From contig NZ_CP121694.1 of assembly GCF_035573695.1 (NCBI RefSeq), positions 1-64,000 on the forward strand: a stretch of DNA of 64,000 bases. The letters run 5' to 3'. Made by a program: the position numbers and the translations under genes. Shown piece by piece: positions 38,027 through 45,925 of this stretch. This stretch comes from Metallumcola ferriviriculae (GTDB lineage: Bacteria; Bacillota; JADQBR01). Numbering within the stretch: the stretch's first letter is position 1; every line of letters starts with the position of its first letter. A model generated the notes under the pieces. The model saw only the letters and a program-made list of their open reading frames with translations. It had not been told where the DNA came from and searched no databases.

Positions 38027-38902
38027 TTAATAGATAGGGGGACCATCCAATTTTGTGAGCTCACGAAAATCTGCTATAAGGTTTCTAGTCATTTCCCCGG
38101 GCTGTCCATCGCCTATCGCCCGGCCATCTACCTTAACTACCGGAATAACTTCTGCAGCTGTTCCGGTAAAGAAGCATTCATCAGCAATATAGATATCATG
38201 ACGAGTAAACACCTTCTCACTGACCTTTATGCCTCTTTTCTCAGCCAGCTCCATCACCGAATTACGGGTAATCCCTTCCAAGATGCCTACGAAAGGCGGC
38301 GGAGTAATCAGCTCTCCATTTTTAACTATAAAGATATTATCTCCAGTTGCTTCTGCTACATATCCTTCATTATTAAGCATGATGGCTTCGGGAGAATTAG
38401 TCATGGTTGCTTCAATCTTAGCCATGATATTGTTCAAGTAGTTTAAGGACTTTACTCTGGGATTCATGGCTTCGGGCACATTACGCCGTGTAGCCACAGT
38501 GACAACCTCCAGCCCCTTTTCATATAACTCCTCAGGATAAAGGCGAATACCTGCAGCAATGCAAAATACCAACGAATTAGGGCACTTTCTCGGGTCAAGA
38601 CCCAGGTCGCCCTTACCACGGGTAACTACTAAACGAATGTAACCATCCCGCAGGTCATTCTTTCGTAATGTCTCCAAAACAACTTCAGTCATTTCCTCAT
38701 GGGTCAATTCAATTTTCAGCTGAATAGTGCGCGCAGACTCATACAACCGATCAATATGCTCTTTAAGTTTGAATACACGACCGTGATAAGCCCTAATGCC
38801 TTCAAAAACACCGTCTCCATAAAGTAATCCGTGATCAAACACCGAAACCTTCGCTGCTTCCTCCTGCACATAGCTACCATCAAAATAAATTACTAATCCC
38901 AT
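38027..38902 (-). CDS. ilvE: Branched-chain amino acid aminotransferase
   Basis: A fold-type IV PLP transaminase, the last step to Val, Leu and Ile, 291 aa. The PLP lysine lies in PRVKSLNYLNNIMAKIEA, and EATGDNIFIVKNGELITPP is the class signature. FDHGLLYGDGVFEGIRAYHG is the conserved N-terminal segment. It is the first gene of the operon, behind a leader of about 600 nt with a T-box and a ykkC-type riboswitch. The ribosome binding site is AAGGGGGA. Confidence 0.96.
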   Translation of the reverse strand: MGLVIYFDGSYVQEEAAKVSVFDHGLLYGDGVFEGIRAYHGRVFKLKEHIDRLYESARTIQLKIELTHEEMTEVVLETLRKNDLRDGYIRLVVTRGKGDLGLDPRKCPNSLVFCIAAGIRLYPEELYEKGLEVVTVATRRNVPEAMNPRVKSLNYLNNIMAKIEATMTNSPEAIMLNNEGYVAEATGDNIFIVKNGELITPPPFVGILEGITRNSVMELAEKRGIKVSEKVFTRHDIYIADECFFTGTAAEVIPVVKVDGRAIGDGQPGEMTRNLIADFRELTKLDGPPIY

Positions 38903-38983
38903 GAATATAATCCCCCTTTTTATACCCCCACTGCATCTTAAGCTATATCAGCATGACACAAAGGGTAAGTAGTTTAGAATAAA

Positions 38984-39125
38984 GTATAAAAATAGACCCA
39001 CAGATAAATCCCAGAGTGGAACCTATCCGCTGAGTCTTTTATCCCCACGGTGTAACATACCTAAAGTATGCCTGTACCGCTCGGTCCAGTCCGGCCACAG
39101 GCCGCGGAACCCTAGGTACACTTCC
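38984..39125 (-). promoter_or_regulatory. ykkC-family riboswitch, probably the ppGpp subtype, with its terminator
   Basis: On the minus strand GTACCTAGGGTTCCG (from about 39120), CTGGACCGAGCGGTACAGGC and ACACCGTGGGGATAAAAGAC appear in order, the conserved blocks of ykkC-type aptamers. The 3' end of the last block (GACTCAGCGGATA) can instead pair with TATCTGTGGGTC (38995-39036 overall), followed by TATTTTTATA, which forms a terminator that ligand binding would prevent. Members upstream of branched-chain amino acid genes belong to the ppGpp (2a) class. Guanidine and PRPP subtypes are less likely here but need the diagnostic nucleotides checked. Confidence 0.85.
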
Positions 39126-39195
39126 CTCTTTATTAACTTTGACTGTACCACACTAATCAACCTAAAATTTTTTCAGGGTATCTAACAAACTATAT

Positions 39196-39481
39196 AAAAA
39201 GGCCCTCTAATCCCATAAAATAGGGACGAGAGGACCCGCGTTACCACCCTGATTGCTGCTTTAAAAATGCAGCCTCTTAATCATGTGCCAGTGACACAGG
39301 ACGCTGTAACGGGCGTTCGCTTACCCGGCGGCCGCTTACTTTAGCAAAATCAAAGTCCAAGTACCTCATTTGGGCGGCGCAGCTTGGAAGGGATATTACT
39401 CAGTAAGTATAATGCCGGGCTTTCACCTAACCCCGGCTCTCTAATATCAGGGACTTACCCGCAACATGTCTTCCTCATTGC
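39196..39481 (-). promoter_or_regulatory. T-box leader, isoleucine-type specifier
   Basis: On the minus strand the leader has GAGGAAGAC (stem I base), AGAGAGCCGGGGTTAGGTGAA (AG bulge and GGTTGGTG-like loop), and the T-box AGGGTGGTAACGCGG (39236-39250). It ends in a terminator GGTCCTCTCGTCCC/GGGATTAGAGGGCC with TTTTT (39196-39233). Alignment to the usual specifier loop puts the codon at AUC in GTAATATCCCTTCC, so uncharged tRNA-Ile is the likely signal. It controls ilvE and the genes downstream. Confidence 0.93.
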
Positions 39482-39508
39482 CTTTTCAAATTGTGTATTT
39501 TAAACATT

Positions 39509-39537
39509 AGTATACCCAAACACGCAGAGGGTGTCAA
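39509..39537 (-). promoter_or_regulatory. Sigma-A-type promoter of the ilv-leu operon
   Basis: TTGACA (39532-39537) and TATACT (39509-39514) on the minus strand are separated by exactly 17 bases and lie just upstream of the T-box. This is a near-consensus promoter. Confidence 0.9.
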
Positions 39538-39696
39538 GATTAATTTTCGTTAAAATTGATACGAGCAGAAATGTGTAAATCCAGGGCCGGACGCAGATTT
39601 TAATCAAAGCTGAGTCGTCTCAGCAGACGATACATATTAGCCGCCATGACTGGAATACTAACTACAAAACAATTTTTATGAAAGGAGAGATTACTA

Positions 39697-39843
39697 GTGA
39701 GCGTGGAAGGATGGGAATATGCATCACTATCTCATAACGCCGTTGACAGGCTGCTGGATCTCGAAAATAGTCTAAATACGATGCAAAAAGAAACCGAACC
39801 AGGTGAGGAAGTAGTAGTAATAGCATTTAAAAGAAATCAATAG
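39697..39843 (+). CDS. Small unknown protein, 48 aa
   Basis: A GTG-start frame with AAAGGAGAG about 8 bases upstream. It encodes MSVEGWEYASLSHNAVDRLL and ends AFKRNQ. It has no membrane segment or signal and is predicted to be helical. I do not recognise it. It is immediately followed by two further small genes on the same strand, so it is likely the first gene of a small operon. Confidence 0.6.
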   Translation: MSVEGWEYASLSHNAVDRLLDLENSLNTMQKETEPGEEVVVIAFKRNQ

Positions 39844-39858
39844 GTGGTGATACGCAAA

Positions 39859-40176
39859 ATGGCTCTTAATAATATTGCCCGCAACAGCGTCCGCCTGATG
39901 CAGGAATTAACTACCATGCCCTTTAGGGCTGCACAAGATATCTGGGCGGGAAGTAACGACGAACAATCATCCACTGCCGGCCGTAATATCAATCGTTCTC
40001 TGGGTATTATGGAACAGTTGACCAGTATGCCTTTCCAGGTAGCACTGGATTTATTGGAGCCTAATGGCCGGAGTCAAAAGCAGCAGCAAACTTCTTCAGA
40101 ACCACACATGCAATCGCAGCTTTACGGTGAAGATAGGGAATTTCACCAAAACTTTCCGCCACAAAGCAAACAATAA
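39859..40176 (+). CDS. Small unknown protein with an internal duplicated motif
   Basis: A protein of 105 aa starting MALNNIARNSVRLMQELTTM. The ATG at 39859 has AGGTGGTGAT upstream, better than the GTG at 39844. A segment is repeated within the chain: LMQELTTMPFRAAQDIW and IMEQLTSMPFQVALDLL, about 38 residues apart, each predicted as an amphipathic helix around MPF. The C-terminus is polar and Gln-rich. Family unknown. It lies 15 bases after the 48-aa gene and 12 before the 78-aa gene. Confidence 0.65.
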   Translation: MALNNIARNSVRLMQELTTMPFRAAQDIWAGSNDEQSSTAGRNINRSLGIMEQLTSMPFQVALDLLEPNGRSQKQQQTSSEPHMQSQLYGEDREFHQNFPPQSKQ

Positions 40177-40188
40177 GGAGGCGTTACT

Positions 40189-40425
40189 TTGAAAAATCCT
40201 CAGAAAAAAAATAATAAACAAGAAAAGCTAAAACAACACAGTGCCGGAGACGCCGCAGAAACAAAACCTCCATATGACCCCATGGGTACCAACGCGGAAT
40301 TTGCCACCGAAATCGCAGACGGCAAGAGGTCTAATGTCACTGTGTCGGTAAACCCGCCTGCCTATGTAGGGCGAGGCGGCATGAAAGTTGATCGTGGTGA
40401 CCCACAAGACAACACTAAAAGTTAA
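40189..40425 (+). CDS. Small polar unknown protein, 78 aa
   Basis: A TTG start 8 bases after AAGGAGG. The protein is highly charged and Lys/Gln/Asn-rich at the N-terminus (KNPQKKNNKQEKLKQ) and ends with NPPAYVGRGGMKVDRGDP, which looks like a disordered tail. It has no cysteines, membrane helix or known domain. It is the third gene of the small operon and is followed by a terminator. A structural or spore-associated role is possible but unsupported. Confidence 0.6.
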   Translation: MKNPQKKNNKQEKLKQHSAGDAAETKPPYDPMGTNAEFATEIADGKRSNVTVSVNPPAYVGRGGMKVDRGDPQDNTKS

Positions 40426-40493
40426 GTTAAGCTTAATTAAAGCTGGTAAGTGTTTAAGTATAGGGCAGAAGCATACTTCTAAATGATATAATT

Positions 40494-40528
40494 AAAAGGT
40501 CGGGCCCCAGTCAGGGAACCCGGCCTTT
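40494..40528. terminator. Bidirectional terminator
   Basis: AAAAGGTCGGG pairs with CCCGGCCTTT with a GGGCCCCAGTCAGGG interior, between the plus-strand small operon and the convergent DUF3786 gene. Confidence 0.7.
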
Positions 40529-41147
40529 AAAATTCCTGCAGCCGCCAGCGTATCTTTAAAGAAAGTTGTATTCCTAGAAGATAGAGCGTATCAGTACTTA
40601 AATATGTCGCAGCGCTATCATCAAAGACAATGTTCGCAGATGCTGAAAAATCTTCATCACCCGCCCAAATTACCACCCCAAGAGGAATCTTAGGTAACAC
40701 CGGAATGCTATACCCCGCATCGCCGCTTTTAATAGGAGTACCGCCCATCCCCTCAGCAATACTTTTAAATATTCCCATGTGTCGGCCAAATTTTACTGCT
40801 AGCGGGTCAATTGCTTCCTGTTTAAAAAGGGCATAATGGTGCGGCCCACCGGGAAGCTGCATGAAGGAAAGCCATTTGTTCCGCAGGGGAAGGCCACTGG
40901 CCCGAGCCAAATAGTACGCCAAAATTTGCTTATCCGCGTTGTTCACATATTCAGCAGGTGAGGTTACCTCACCTTGGGGAAAAGAGACATAATAGCTACG
41001 GTTACAGTAGTTCACTGAAAACCTGGACTTTTCTTCGTCAAAGCCCGTACCACTGCATTCTGCCATTAACTTTGGGTCACCAGCCGCCAGCAGCTCAACG
41101 GCCTGCCGGTACCCACCTTCATAATTTCCATACACTTCTTGAGACAT
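40527..41147 (-). CDS. DUF3786 domain protein
   Basis: A protein of 206 aa. EVTSPAEYVNNADKQILAYYL, WLSFMQLPGGPHHYALF and FGRHMGIFKSIAEGMGG are the conserved pieces of the DUF3786 family, found mostly in anaerobes and often near Fe-S or corrinoid proteins. Function unknown. The start at 41147 (MSQEVYGNYEGGY) has an AGGTAGGTG site. The frame extends 19 codons upstream without one. It follows the GH18 gene by 8 bases and is likely co-transcribed. Confidence 0.8.
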   Translation of the reverse strand: MSQEVYGNYEGGYRQAVELLAAGDPKLMAECSGTGFDEEKSRFSVNYCNRSYYVSFPQGEVTSPAEYVNNADKQILAYYLARASGLPLRNKWLSFMQLPGGPHHYALFKQEAIDPLAVKFGRHMGIFKSIAEGMGGTPIKSGDAGYSIPVLPKIPLGVVIWAGDEDFSASANIVFDDSAATYLSTDTLYLLGIQLSLKIRWRLQEF

Positions 41148-41155
41148 AAATACAC

Positions 41156-42073
41156 CTACCTTAAAACTTTCCACATTCCGGGAAAATGAAAACCTAACCG
41201 CCAAATGCCCACCCCGGCCAGTCTCATATCGTGAGCCAGGGATGCCTTATATCTAATAGCCTGCTCATCCTGATACCATACACTATGCGGGACATCACCG
41301 GCCACGTATTCAAAGTATCTTTCGCAATGGCGACGGTGCCAGCGGCTTTCAATGTCATACTTTCGCAACAATTCTATCGCCTGGTGATGCAAAATGGCTT
41401 TTCCCTTGCCTTTTTCGGGCCAATCATAACCGTAAAGGGGAACCCCCAGGAAAAGCTGTTGTTTCTTCCAGCCCCTGCTGAGAGCAAAATCCACCACCTG
41501 TTCCATCCAGGGCACGGCGGCCACCGGACCCGGTTCCCCTCCCGGCCAATGCAAATCGTAGCTCATCAGTACAACAAAATCGCAAATCCCTGCCAAACCT
41601 TTATAATCGTATGCGGTAAACCATGTGGTAGCCGCAGTCTTCGCCGGTAATGCCATACTCACTGAATGGTCCGGCCTTAATGCTTCCGCCAATTCCCGGA
41701 CAAAGTGATTGAGCAGGGCCGAATCTCCCCCGTAATTTTCAAAGTCCAGGTGTATCCCCGCTAAACTATGGGCCTTGACAATATTTGAACAATTATCCAC
41801 TAACGCCTGCCTACTAACGGGACTTTCCAGTACCTTTTTCAACATCTCTCCGTCAAAACCCTGCACACCCAGGTTCTGTAACACCGCCAACAGCTCAGTC
41901 CCCCGCTCCCTTACGGGCAGTAACTGAGTAAAACCACCCGGGACACATACCTCTCCCGCCTGATTGAGTGTAAATCCCACTACAGCCAAATAATCGATGG
42001 TTTTAGCATAATCAAAGGCGGCTCCATTGTCCTTCCCAGGCCAACAATAAGCTAGAATTTTTGTCTGCCGCAT
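41156..42073 (-). CDS. Glycoside hydrolase family 18 protein (cytoplasmic, no LysM)
   Basis: A protein of 305 aa that is a bare GH18 barrel. AGIHLDFENY near residue 108 carries the catalytic Glu, and FVVLMSYDLHWPGGEPGPVA and LFLGVPLYGYDW are typical of YaaH/SleL-type spore cortex enzymes. It has neither signal peptide nor LysM repeats, so it may be packaged during sporulation, act in the mother cell, or do something else. In the DxxDxDxE motif only the last Asp and the Glu are kept, as in other YaaH-like proteins. Confidence 0.82.
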   Translation of the reverse strand: MRQTKILAYCWPGKDNGAAFDYAKTIDYLAVVGFTLNQAGEVCVPGGFTQLLPVRERGTELLAVLQNLGVQGFDGEMLKKVLESPVSRQALVDNCSNIVKAHSLAGIHLDFENYGGDSALLNHFVRELAEALRPDHSVSMALPAKTAATTWFTAYDYKGLAGICDFVVLMSYDLHWPGGEPGPVAAVPWMEQVVDFALSRGWKKQQLFLGVPLYGYDWPEKGKGKAILHHQAIELLRKYDIESRWHRRHCERYFEYVAGDVPHSVWYQDEQAIRYKASLAHDMRLAGVGIWRLGFHFPGMWKVLR

Positions 42074-42148
42074 AGTGTCACTTCCCTAACCGTTTTACCT
42101 TATCATATGTGCATCAGGTCAGGGAAGTGCAGCGAAATTACATAACCA

Positions 42149-42358
42149 TTAACAACCGGAGCAGCCGCGGCAGTTAGATGATGAGCAACCACTACTTCCA
42201 GCGGATTCACCTCCGGGTTTACTATAAAGAAAGCCGGTAAATATTTGTTCCGCTTTACCCTCGCATTTTGGGCATGTCACCTTATCCTTTTCAGCTATAC
42301 TTACCCGTCTGCTGAATTTTTGGCTGCACTGTTGGCAGCGGAAATCATAATTAGGCAT
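42149..42358 (-). CDS. FmdB-type zinc ribbon protein
   Basis: A protein of 69 aa. MPNYDFRCQQC and CPKCEGKAEQIF form the CxxC...CxxC zinc ribbon of the FmdB family. The tail is Gly/Ser/Cys-rich (SGCSSSNCRGCSGC) and could bind an extra metal. The ribosome binding site is AAGGAGG. Some relatives are proposed regulators or amidase partners, but the role here is unknown. Confidence 0.88.
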   Translation of the reverse strand: MPNYDFRCQQCSQKFSRRVSIAEKDKVTCPKCEGKAEQIFTGFLYSKPGGESAGSSGCSSSNCRGCSGC

Positions 42359-42417
42359 AATTTCCTCCTTACAGTATATCTGGCCGTTTGCCCCCCAGAA
42401 CTTATACTTTCTGACCA

Positions 42418-42459
42418 GAAAAAAGTGTTACCTCTATTATAAACAGAAAAGGTAACACT
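42418..42459 (-). terminator. Terminator after the ferredoxin gene
   Basis: On the minus strand AGTGTTACCT pairs with AGGTAACACT around 16 bases, followed by TTTTTTC. Confidence 0.85.
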
Positions 42460-42495
42460 CTCAAAAAAAAATGATATTTTTAGCCGAGCAAACGC

Positions 42496-42696
42496 TTAGG
42501 CAGTAACCTTTTCAATGGCATCTACCGGGCATCCCTTAAAACAACGGGCACAGCGTATACACTTATCGTCGTCTATCTCATACCTTTGTTCCTCGTTCAC
42601 AAATACAGCTTCATCCCTACACTCCGTCACGCAGGTAGCGCAATCCCAGCACTCATCCGCACGAATGACATAATCAAATTTAAATTTCTTAGCCAT
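42496..42696 (-). CDS. 2[4Fe-4S] ferredoxin-like protein
   Basis: An electron carrier of 66 aa with two complete cluster motifs, CWDCATCVTEC and CIRCARCFKGCP. The N-terminus is Lys-rich (MAKKFKFDYVI). The ribosome binding site is GGAGGGGGA. It is monocistronic, with its own terminator, so its partner cannot be told from context. Confidence 0.92.
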   Translation of the reverse strand: MAKKFKFDYVIRADECWDCATCVTECRDEAVFVNEEQRYEIDDDKCIRCARCFKGCPVDAIEKVTA

Positions 42697-42798
42697 GTAA
42701 AATCCCCCTCCACTGCTTTTTTAAAATATTTCGACAACCGCAGCCAGATTCCTGCCGCCGGCATTAATTATATGCGTTTCCCATAATTCCCAGAAGAA

Positions 42799-43160
42799 CA
42801 AAAGCATTTAATGCCTTCCGGCACTTAAAGGTAATGCTTTTGCACCCAAGGGCATTAAGATCGACTAGGCAACAAGTTGCCAAGTCTCTCTATATTCTTA
42901 CCCAGGGAACCCCTGGGTGCTTTGCACCCGGCCGCCTCACCGACTCGGCGGCGCTCGTACCTTGGCGTCACTTATTCGTGACGCCACTCGCCCTAGGTCG
43001 CTTCGCTGTTGCAAAACTCTTAGCAACTTGTTGCTGTAGAGTTTTGGCATGCCCCTTGCGGGTAGACCCTCCTGCATTTAACATAAGGGGGCATGCCCCC
43101 TTAAAAACCCCCATGTATCGGAAATTATAAACAACCCATAATTTCCTATACATCAAGTGT
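42799..43160. repeat. Cluster of perfect hairpins in a non-coding gap
   Basis: This gap holds at least seven inverted repeats: AAAAGCATT/AATGCTTTT (42800-42841), GGCAACAAGTTGCC (about 42868), CCCAGG/CCTGGG (about 42901), GGGTGC/GCACCC, GGCGTCAC/GTGACGCC (about 42963-42984), AAAACTCT...GCAAC/GTTGC...AGAGTTTT (about 43012-43045), and GGAAATTAT/ATAATTTCC (43120-43147). A GGGGGCATGCCCCC palindrome is also present near 43088. Open frames across it have no ribosome binding site and simply read through the hairpins. It looks like nested REP/MITE-type elements or a structured RNA. Confidence 0.7.
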
Positions 43161-43166
43161 AGCATA

Positions 43167-44105
43167 CTATTTTTGCAGGGTACATTTGTTTGGTTTCACC
43201 CCGCTAAAGCCAATTATTTTGGGATGACGTAGCTTTAGGTCATCCGTCCATTCCAAAAATTCAACCAATATCGGCAGGTACGGTTTGACCCAATAAATCC
43301 CTTTACCACTAGTTTTATTAATAAAAGGGCTGTCTTTTTGGACATTGTTCTTCAAGAAATTGAGCAGTTCTCCTTTTTCCGTACTTTTTAACGCAGCGTT
43401 GACCCGGCCAATGTATATCAGTCCGCGTTCTGAAAAAACTCCTAACAGTAATGCCGCTAAGCCACTATTAACAGTGTATCCACCGACCAAACAATTCAGC
43501 TGCTGCATCACCTTAATCTTCTGCCACAGCTTATTTTTTCCACCAATTAAATATTTGCTGTGCCTTTCCTTTGCTACTACTCCCTCTAACCCCTGAGTCT
43601 TCACTGCTTCAAACAATGTTTCTCCATGTTCGTAAACAACGTCAGTGATTACCAATTGCGAAGATATCTTGATGTTATTTTGAAGTAATGATTGGCGTTC
43701 TTCCCAGGACTTGCTCCGAAGTTCTTTACCATCTAGATACAAAATATCAAACAACATATAGCATACCGGGATGCTGCTAACCAAGGCTTTAATTACCCCC
43801 GGTGAAGTGGACCAATCTCGACGAATTAGGTCATAAAAATTAGGTTTACCATTACGGAGAGCGATCATTTCTCCATCCAATAAAGCTTCCCTTTTGCCCA
43901 CTGCCGACTGAATGATTTCCTGCATTTCCGGGTATTGGTCGGTACGCCGGTTTAATCGCTTGTTAAACAGCTCTATTCCCTGCCTTTGTACGTGAGCCAA
44001 TATCCTCACTCCATCCCATTTTACCTGATAGGCCCAGCGAGGATTATCAAAAATTTCGTCCACTAATACCGGATCCATGGGCTTAAACGGCTTTCCCAAC
44101 ATCAT
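43167..44105 (-). CDS. ATP-dependent DNA ligase, LigD ligase-domain type
   Basis: A protein of 312 aa with nucleotidyltransferase and OB domains only. The adenylated lysine is Lys29 in VKWDGVR. LLDGEMIALRNGKPNFYDL, YMLFDILYLDGKEL and EGVVAKERHSKYL are motifs III-IV, and WQKIK is motif V. The protein resembles the ligase part of bacterial NHEJ LigD, without polymerase or nuclease domains. Ku is not encoded in this window. A role in end joining, possibly in spores, is inferred from the family. The ribosome binding site is GGAGGGAT. Confidence 0.9.
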   Translation of the reverse strand: MMLGKPFKPMDPVLVDEIFDNPRWAYQVKWDGVRILAHVQRQGIELFNKRLNRRTDQYPEMQEIIQSAVGKREALLDGEMIALRNGKPNFYDLIRRDWSTSPGVIKALVSSIPVCYMLFDILYLDGKELRSKSWEERQSLLQNNIKISSQLVITDVVYEHGETLFEAVKTQGLEGVVAKERHSKYLIGGKNKLWQKIKVMQQLNCLVGGYTVNSGLAALLLGVFSERGLIYIGRVNAALKSTEKGELLNFLKNNVQKDSPFINKTSGKGIYWVKPYLPILVEFLEWTDDLKLRHPKIIGFSGVKPNKCTLQK

Positions 44106-44203
44106 TAAGTATCCCTCCGAGGTTTATCCTGCCCACTATTGATAACAATATCTATAAATGATATAGTGAAGGGGAAAAAATAACCATAACTCAACTGACT
44201 TTG

Positions 44204-44398
44204 TTAGGTGAGGCTCCTGTGTGGAAACAGGCCACTGCCCGGAAACGTCGAGAGACGCCAATGGGTACAACAGGTACTACCGGATTAAGGTTTTACCTAA
44301 TGTGGCTGGGTTATCCCCTACGCTATACAGTGTCAAAGCTCAACAAGTGAAGCAGGTTTATTTATTGTGCCTTTCACTTGCCGTGAAGGGTTTTTTTG
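44204..44398 (+). promoter_or_regulatory. M-box (ykoK) Mg2+ riboswitch with terminator
   Basis: GTTAGGTGAGGCTCCTGTGT begins a leader that continues CACTGCCCGGAAACGTCGAG, AGACGCCAATGGGT, ACAACAGG and GCTATACAGTGTCAAAGCTC. These are the conserved M-box blocks in order. It ends in CCTTTCAC/GTGAAGGG plus TTTTTTT (44369-44396), a terminator just before mgtE. High Mg2+ should favour termination. Confidence 0.95.
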
Positions 44399-44428
44399 TG
44401 CTATTTCGCTTTGATGGGGGTGGTAAAA

Positions 44429-45766
44429 ATGGAAATGTTAAACCTTTTTCGCAGTGCTATCGCTGCTAACAACCGTGAAAGATTAGCGGACCTACTTGAA
44501 GAAGTTCAGGCCTTTGACCAGGCGCGCCTATTGTTGGACCTAACCACCGATGAAAGACAAGTTATCTATGGTCTTCTTGGCCCGGAAATGCTGGCAGACA
44601 TCCTTCAGGAGCTTGATTACGATGAGCAGCTTCCCGTAGTAGAAGAGCTGGGCGTAAAACGCTTTACCCAAGTTCTGAACGAAATGTCCTCTGACGATGC
44701 GGCAGACTTGCTGGGAAGCTTTAAAGAAACTCTGGCGGAAAAGTACCTGGGAATGATGCGCCGTGAGGACGCCGACGATGTCAGAGAACTGCTGGCTTAC
44801 CCCGAGGAAACAGCAGGCGGTTTGATGACCACCGAATATGTGGCCATAAAAAAAGCTTCTACAGTGAAAGAAACCATTGAAAGCCTGCGCCTTATCGCAC
44901 CCGACGCAGAAACTATCTACTATATATATGTGACCAATAATAAAAACCAACTAGCAGGCGTATTATCCCTGCGTGATTTAATAGTAGCCGGTCCCGGTGA
45001 AACCATCGGCAGCATCATGTCCGAAAAGGTGGTTTCAGTGCCCGTAACCATGGACCAGGAAGAAGTCGCTGCAGTGATTGATAAATACGACTTCCTGGCT
45101 GTACCGGTAATCAATGATGACAATGTTCTATTGGGAATTGTTACCGTGGATGATGTTTTGGATGTATTGAAGGAAGAAGCCACTGAGGATATTGGCCAGC
45201 TTTCTGCAATACGGAAAATTGATGAACTTGAGGTATCCGCCTTTCAATCTGCTAAGCGGCGTTTACCTTGGCTAATACTGTTATTATTTGTAGATCTTTT
45301 ATCCGGCAACATCATTTCCTTTTTTGAAGTTACTTTGAACCAATTGGTAATCTTGGCCGCCTTTATTCCCTTGATAACGGATATGGCAGGGAATACCGGT
45401 ACCCAATCGCTGGCGGTGGTGGTCCGGGGTCTTGCCCTGGGGGAATTCACCAGGGAAGATGTGTGGGGAATAGTCAAACGCGAAGCAGGCACTGGGCTTT
45501 TAATTGGCACTGTCTGCGGCCTACTGGTAGCTGCTATAGCATTTGTCTGGCAGGGAAATCCCTATCTTGGATTGGTCATTGGTTTCTCGCTTTGGGCGAC
45601 ACTGATTACTGCTACTCTGGCGGGCGCAGTGATACCATTAATTATCAACACCTTCCGAATCGACCCCGCAGTTGCCTCGGGACCATTTATTACCACCATT
45701 AACGATATTGTCGGATTGATTATCTACTTTTCCACTGCCACCTTCTTTATGAGCAAACTGATATAA
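44429..45766 (+). CDS. mgtE: Magnesium transporter MgtE
   Basis: A Mg2+ channel/transporter of 445 aa. The N-terminal MgtE helical domain (EMSSDDAADLLGSF) is followed by two CBS domains (about 130-255), where Mg2+ closes the pore, and five transmembrane helices from about 280, with PLITDMAGNTGTQSLAVVVR as the pore motif. The ATG at 44429 follows GGGGGTGG. The upstream extension to 44396 would start inside the terminator. It lies directly behind an M-box, so expression rises when Mg2+ is scarce. Confidence 0.96.
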   Translation: MEMLNLFRSAIAANNRERLADLLEEVQAFDQARLLLDLTTDERQVIYGLLGPEMLADILQELDYDEQLPVVEELGVKRFTQVLNEMSSDDAADLLGSFKETLAEKYLGMMRREDADDVRELLAYPEETAGGLMTTEYVAIKKASTVKETIESLRLIAPDAETIYYIYVTNNKNQLAGVLSLRDLIVAGPGETIGSIMSEKVVSVPVTMDQEEVAAVIDKYDFLAVPVINDDNVLLGIVTVDDVLDVLKEEATEDIGQLSAIRKIDELEVSAFQSAKRRLPWLILLLFVDLLSGNIISFFEVTLNQLVILAAFIPLITDMAGNTGTQSLAVVVRGLALGEFTREDVWGIVKREAGTGLLIGTVCGLLVAAIAFVWQGNPYLGLVIGFSLWATLITATLAGAVIPLIINTFRIDPAVASGPFITTINDIVGLIIYFSTATFFMSKLI

Positions 45767-45779
45767 GGTAAGAAGTCAT

Positions 45780-45806
45780 GAAACCCGGCTCCACCGCCGG
45801 GTTTTT
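45780..45806 (+). terminator. Terminator after mgtE
   Basis: AAACCCGGC pairs with GCCGGGTTT around TCCACC, followed by TT. Confidence 0.85.
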
Positions 45807-45925
45807 AATATTACTCTTTGGTTTTACACGAAATCCGCTTCGCATTGGTTTTATTTACCTAAAGGGAATCCCCTATTTAGAGTGAATTAACGAAGGCATA
45901 TAATTATGCGGAGAGGGGATCTACT

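Noticed and set aside
42834-43130. Open frames across the hairpin cluster
   Set aside because: They read through inverted repeats, have no ribosome binding site and give no known protein pattern.
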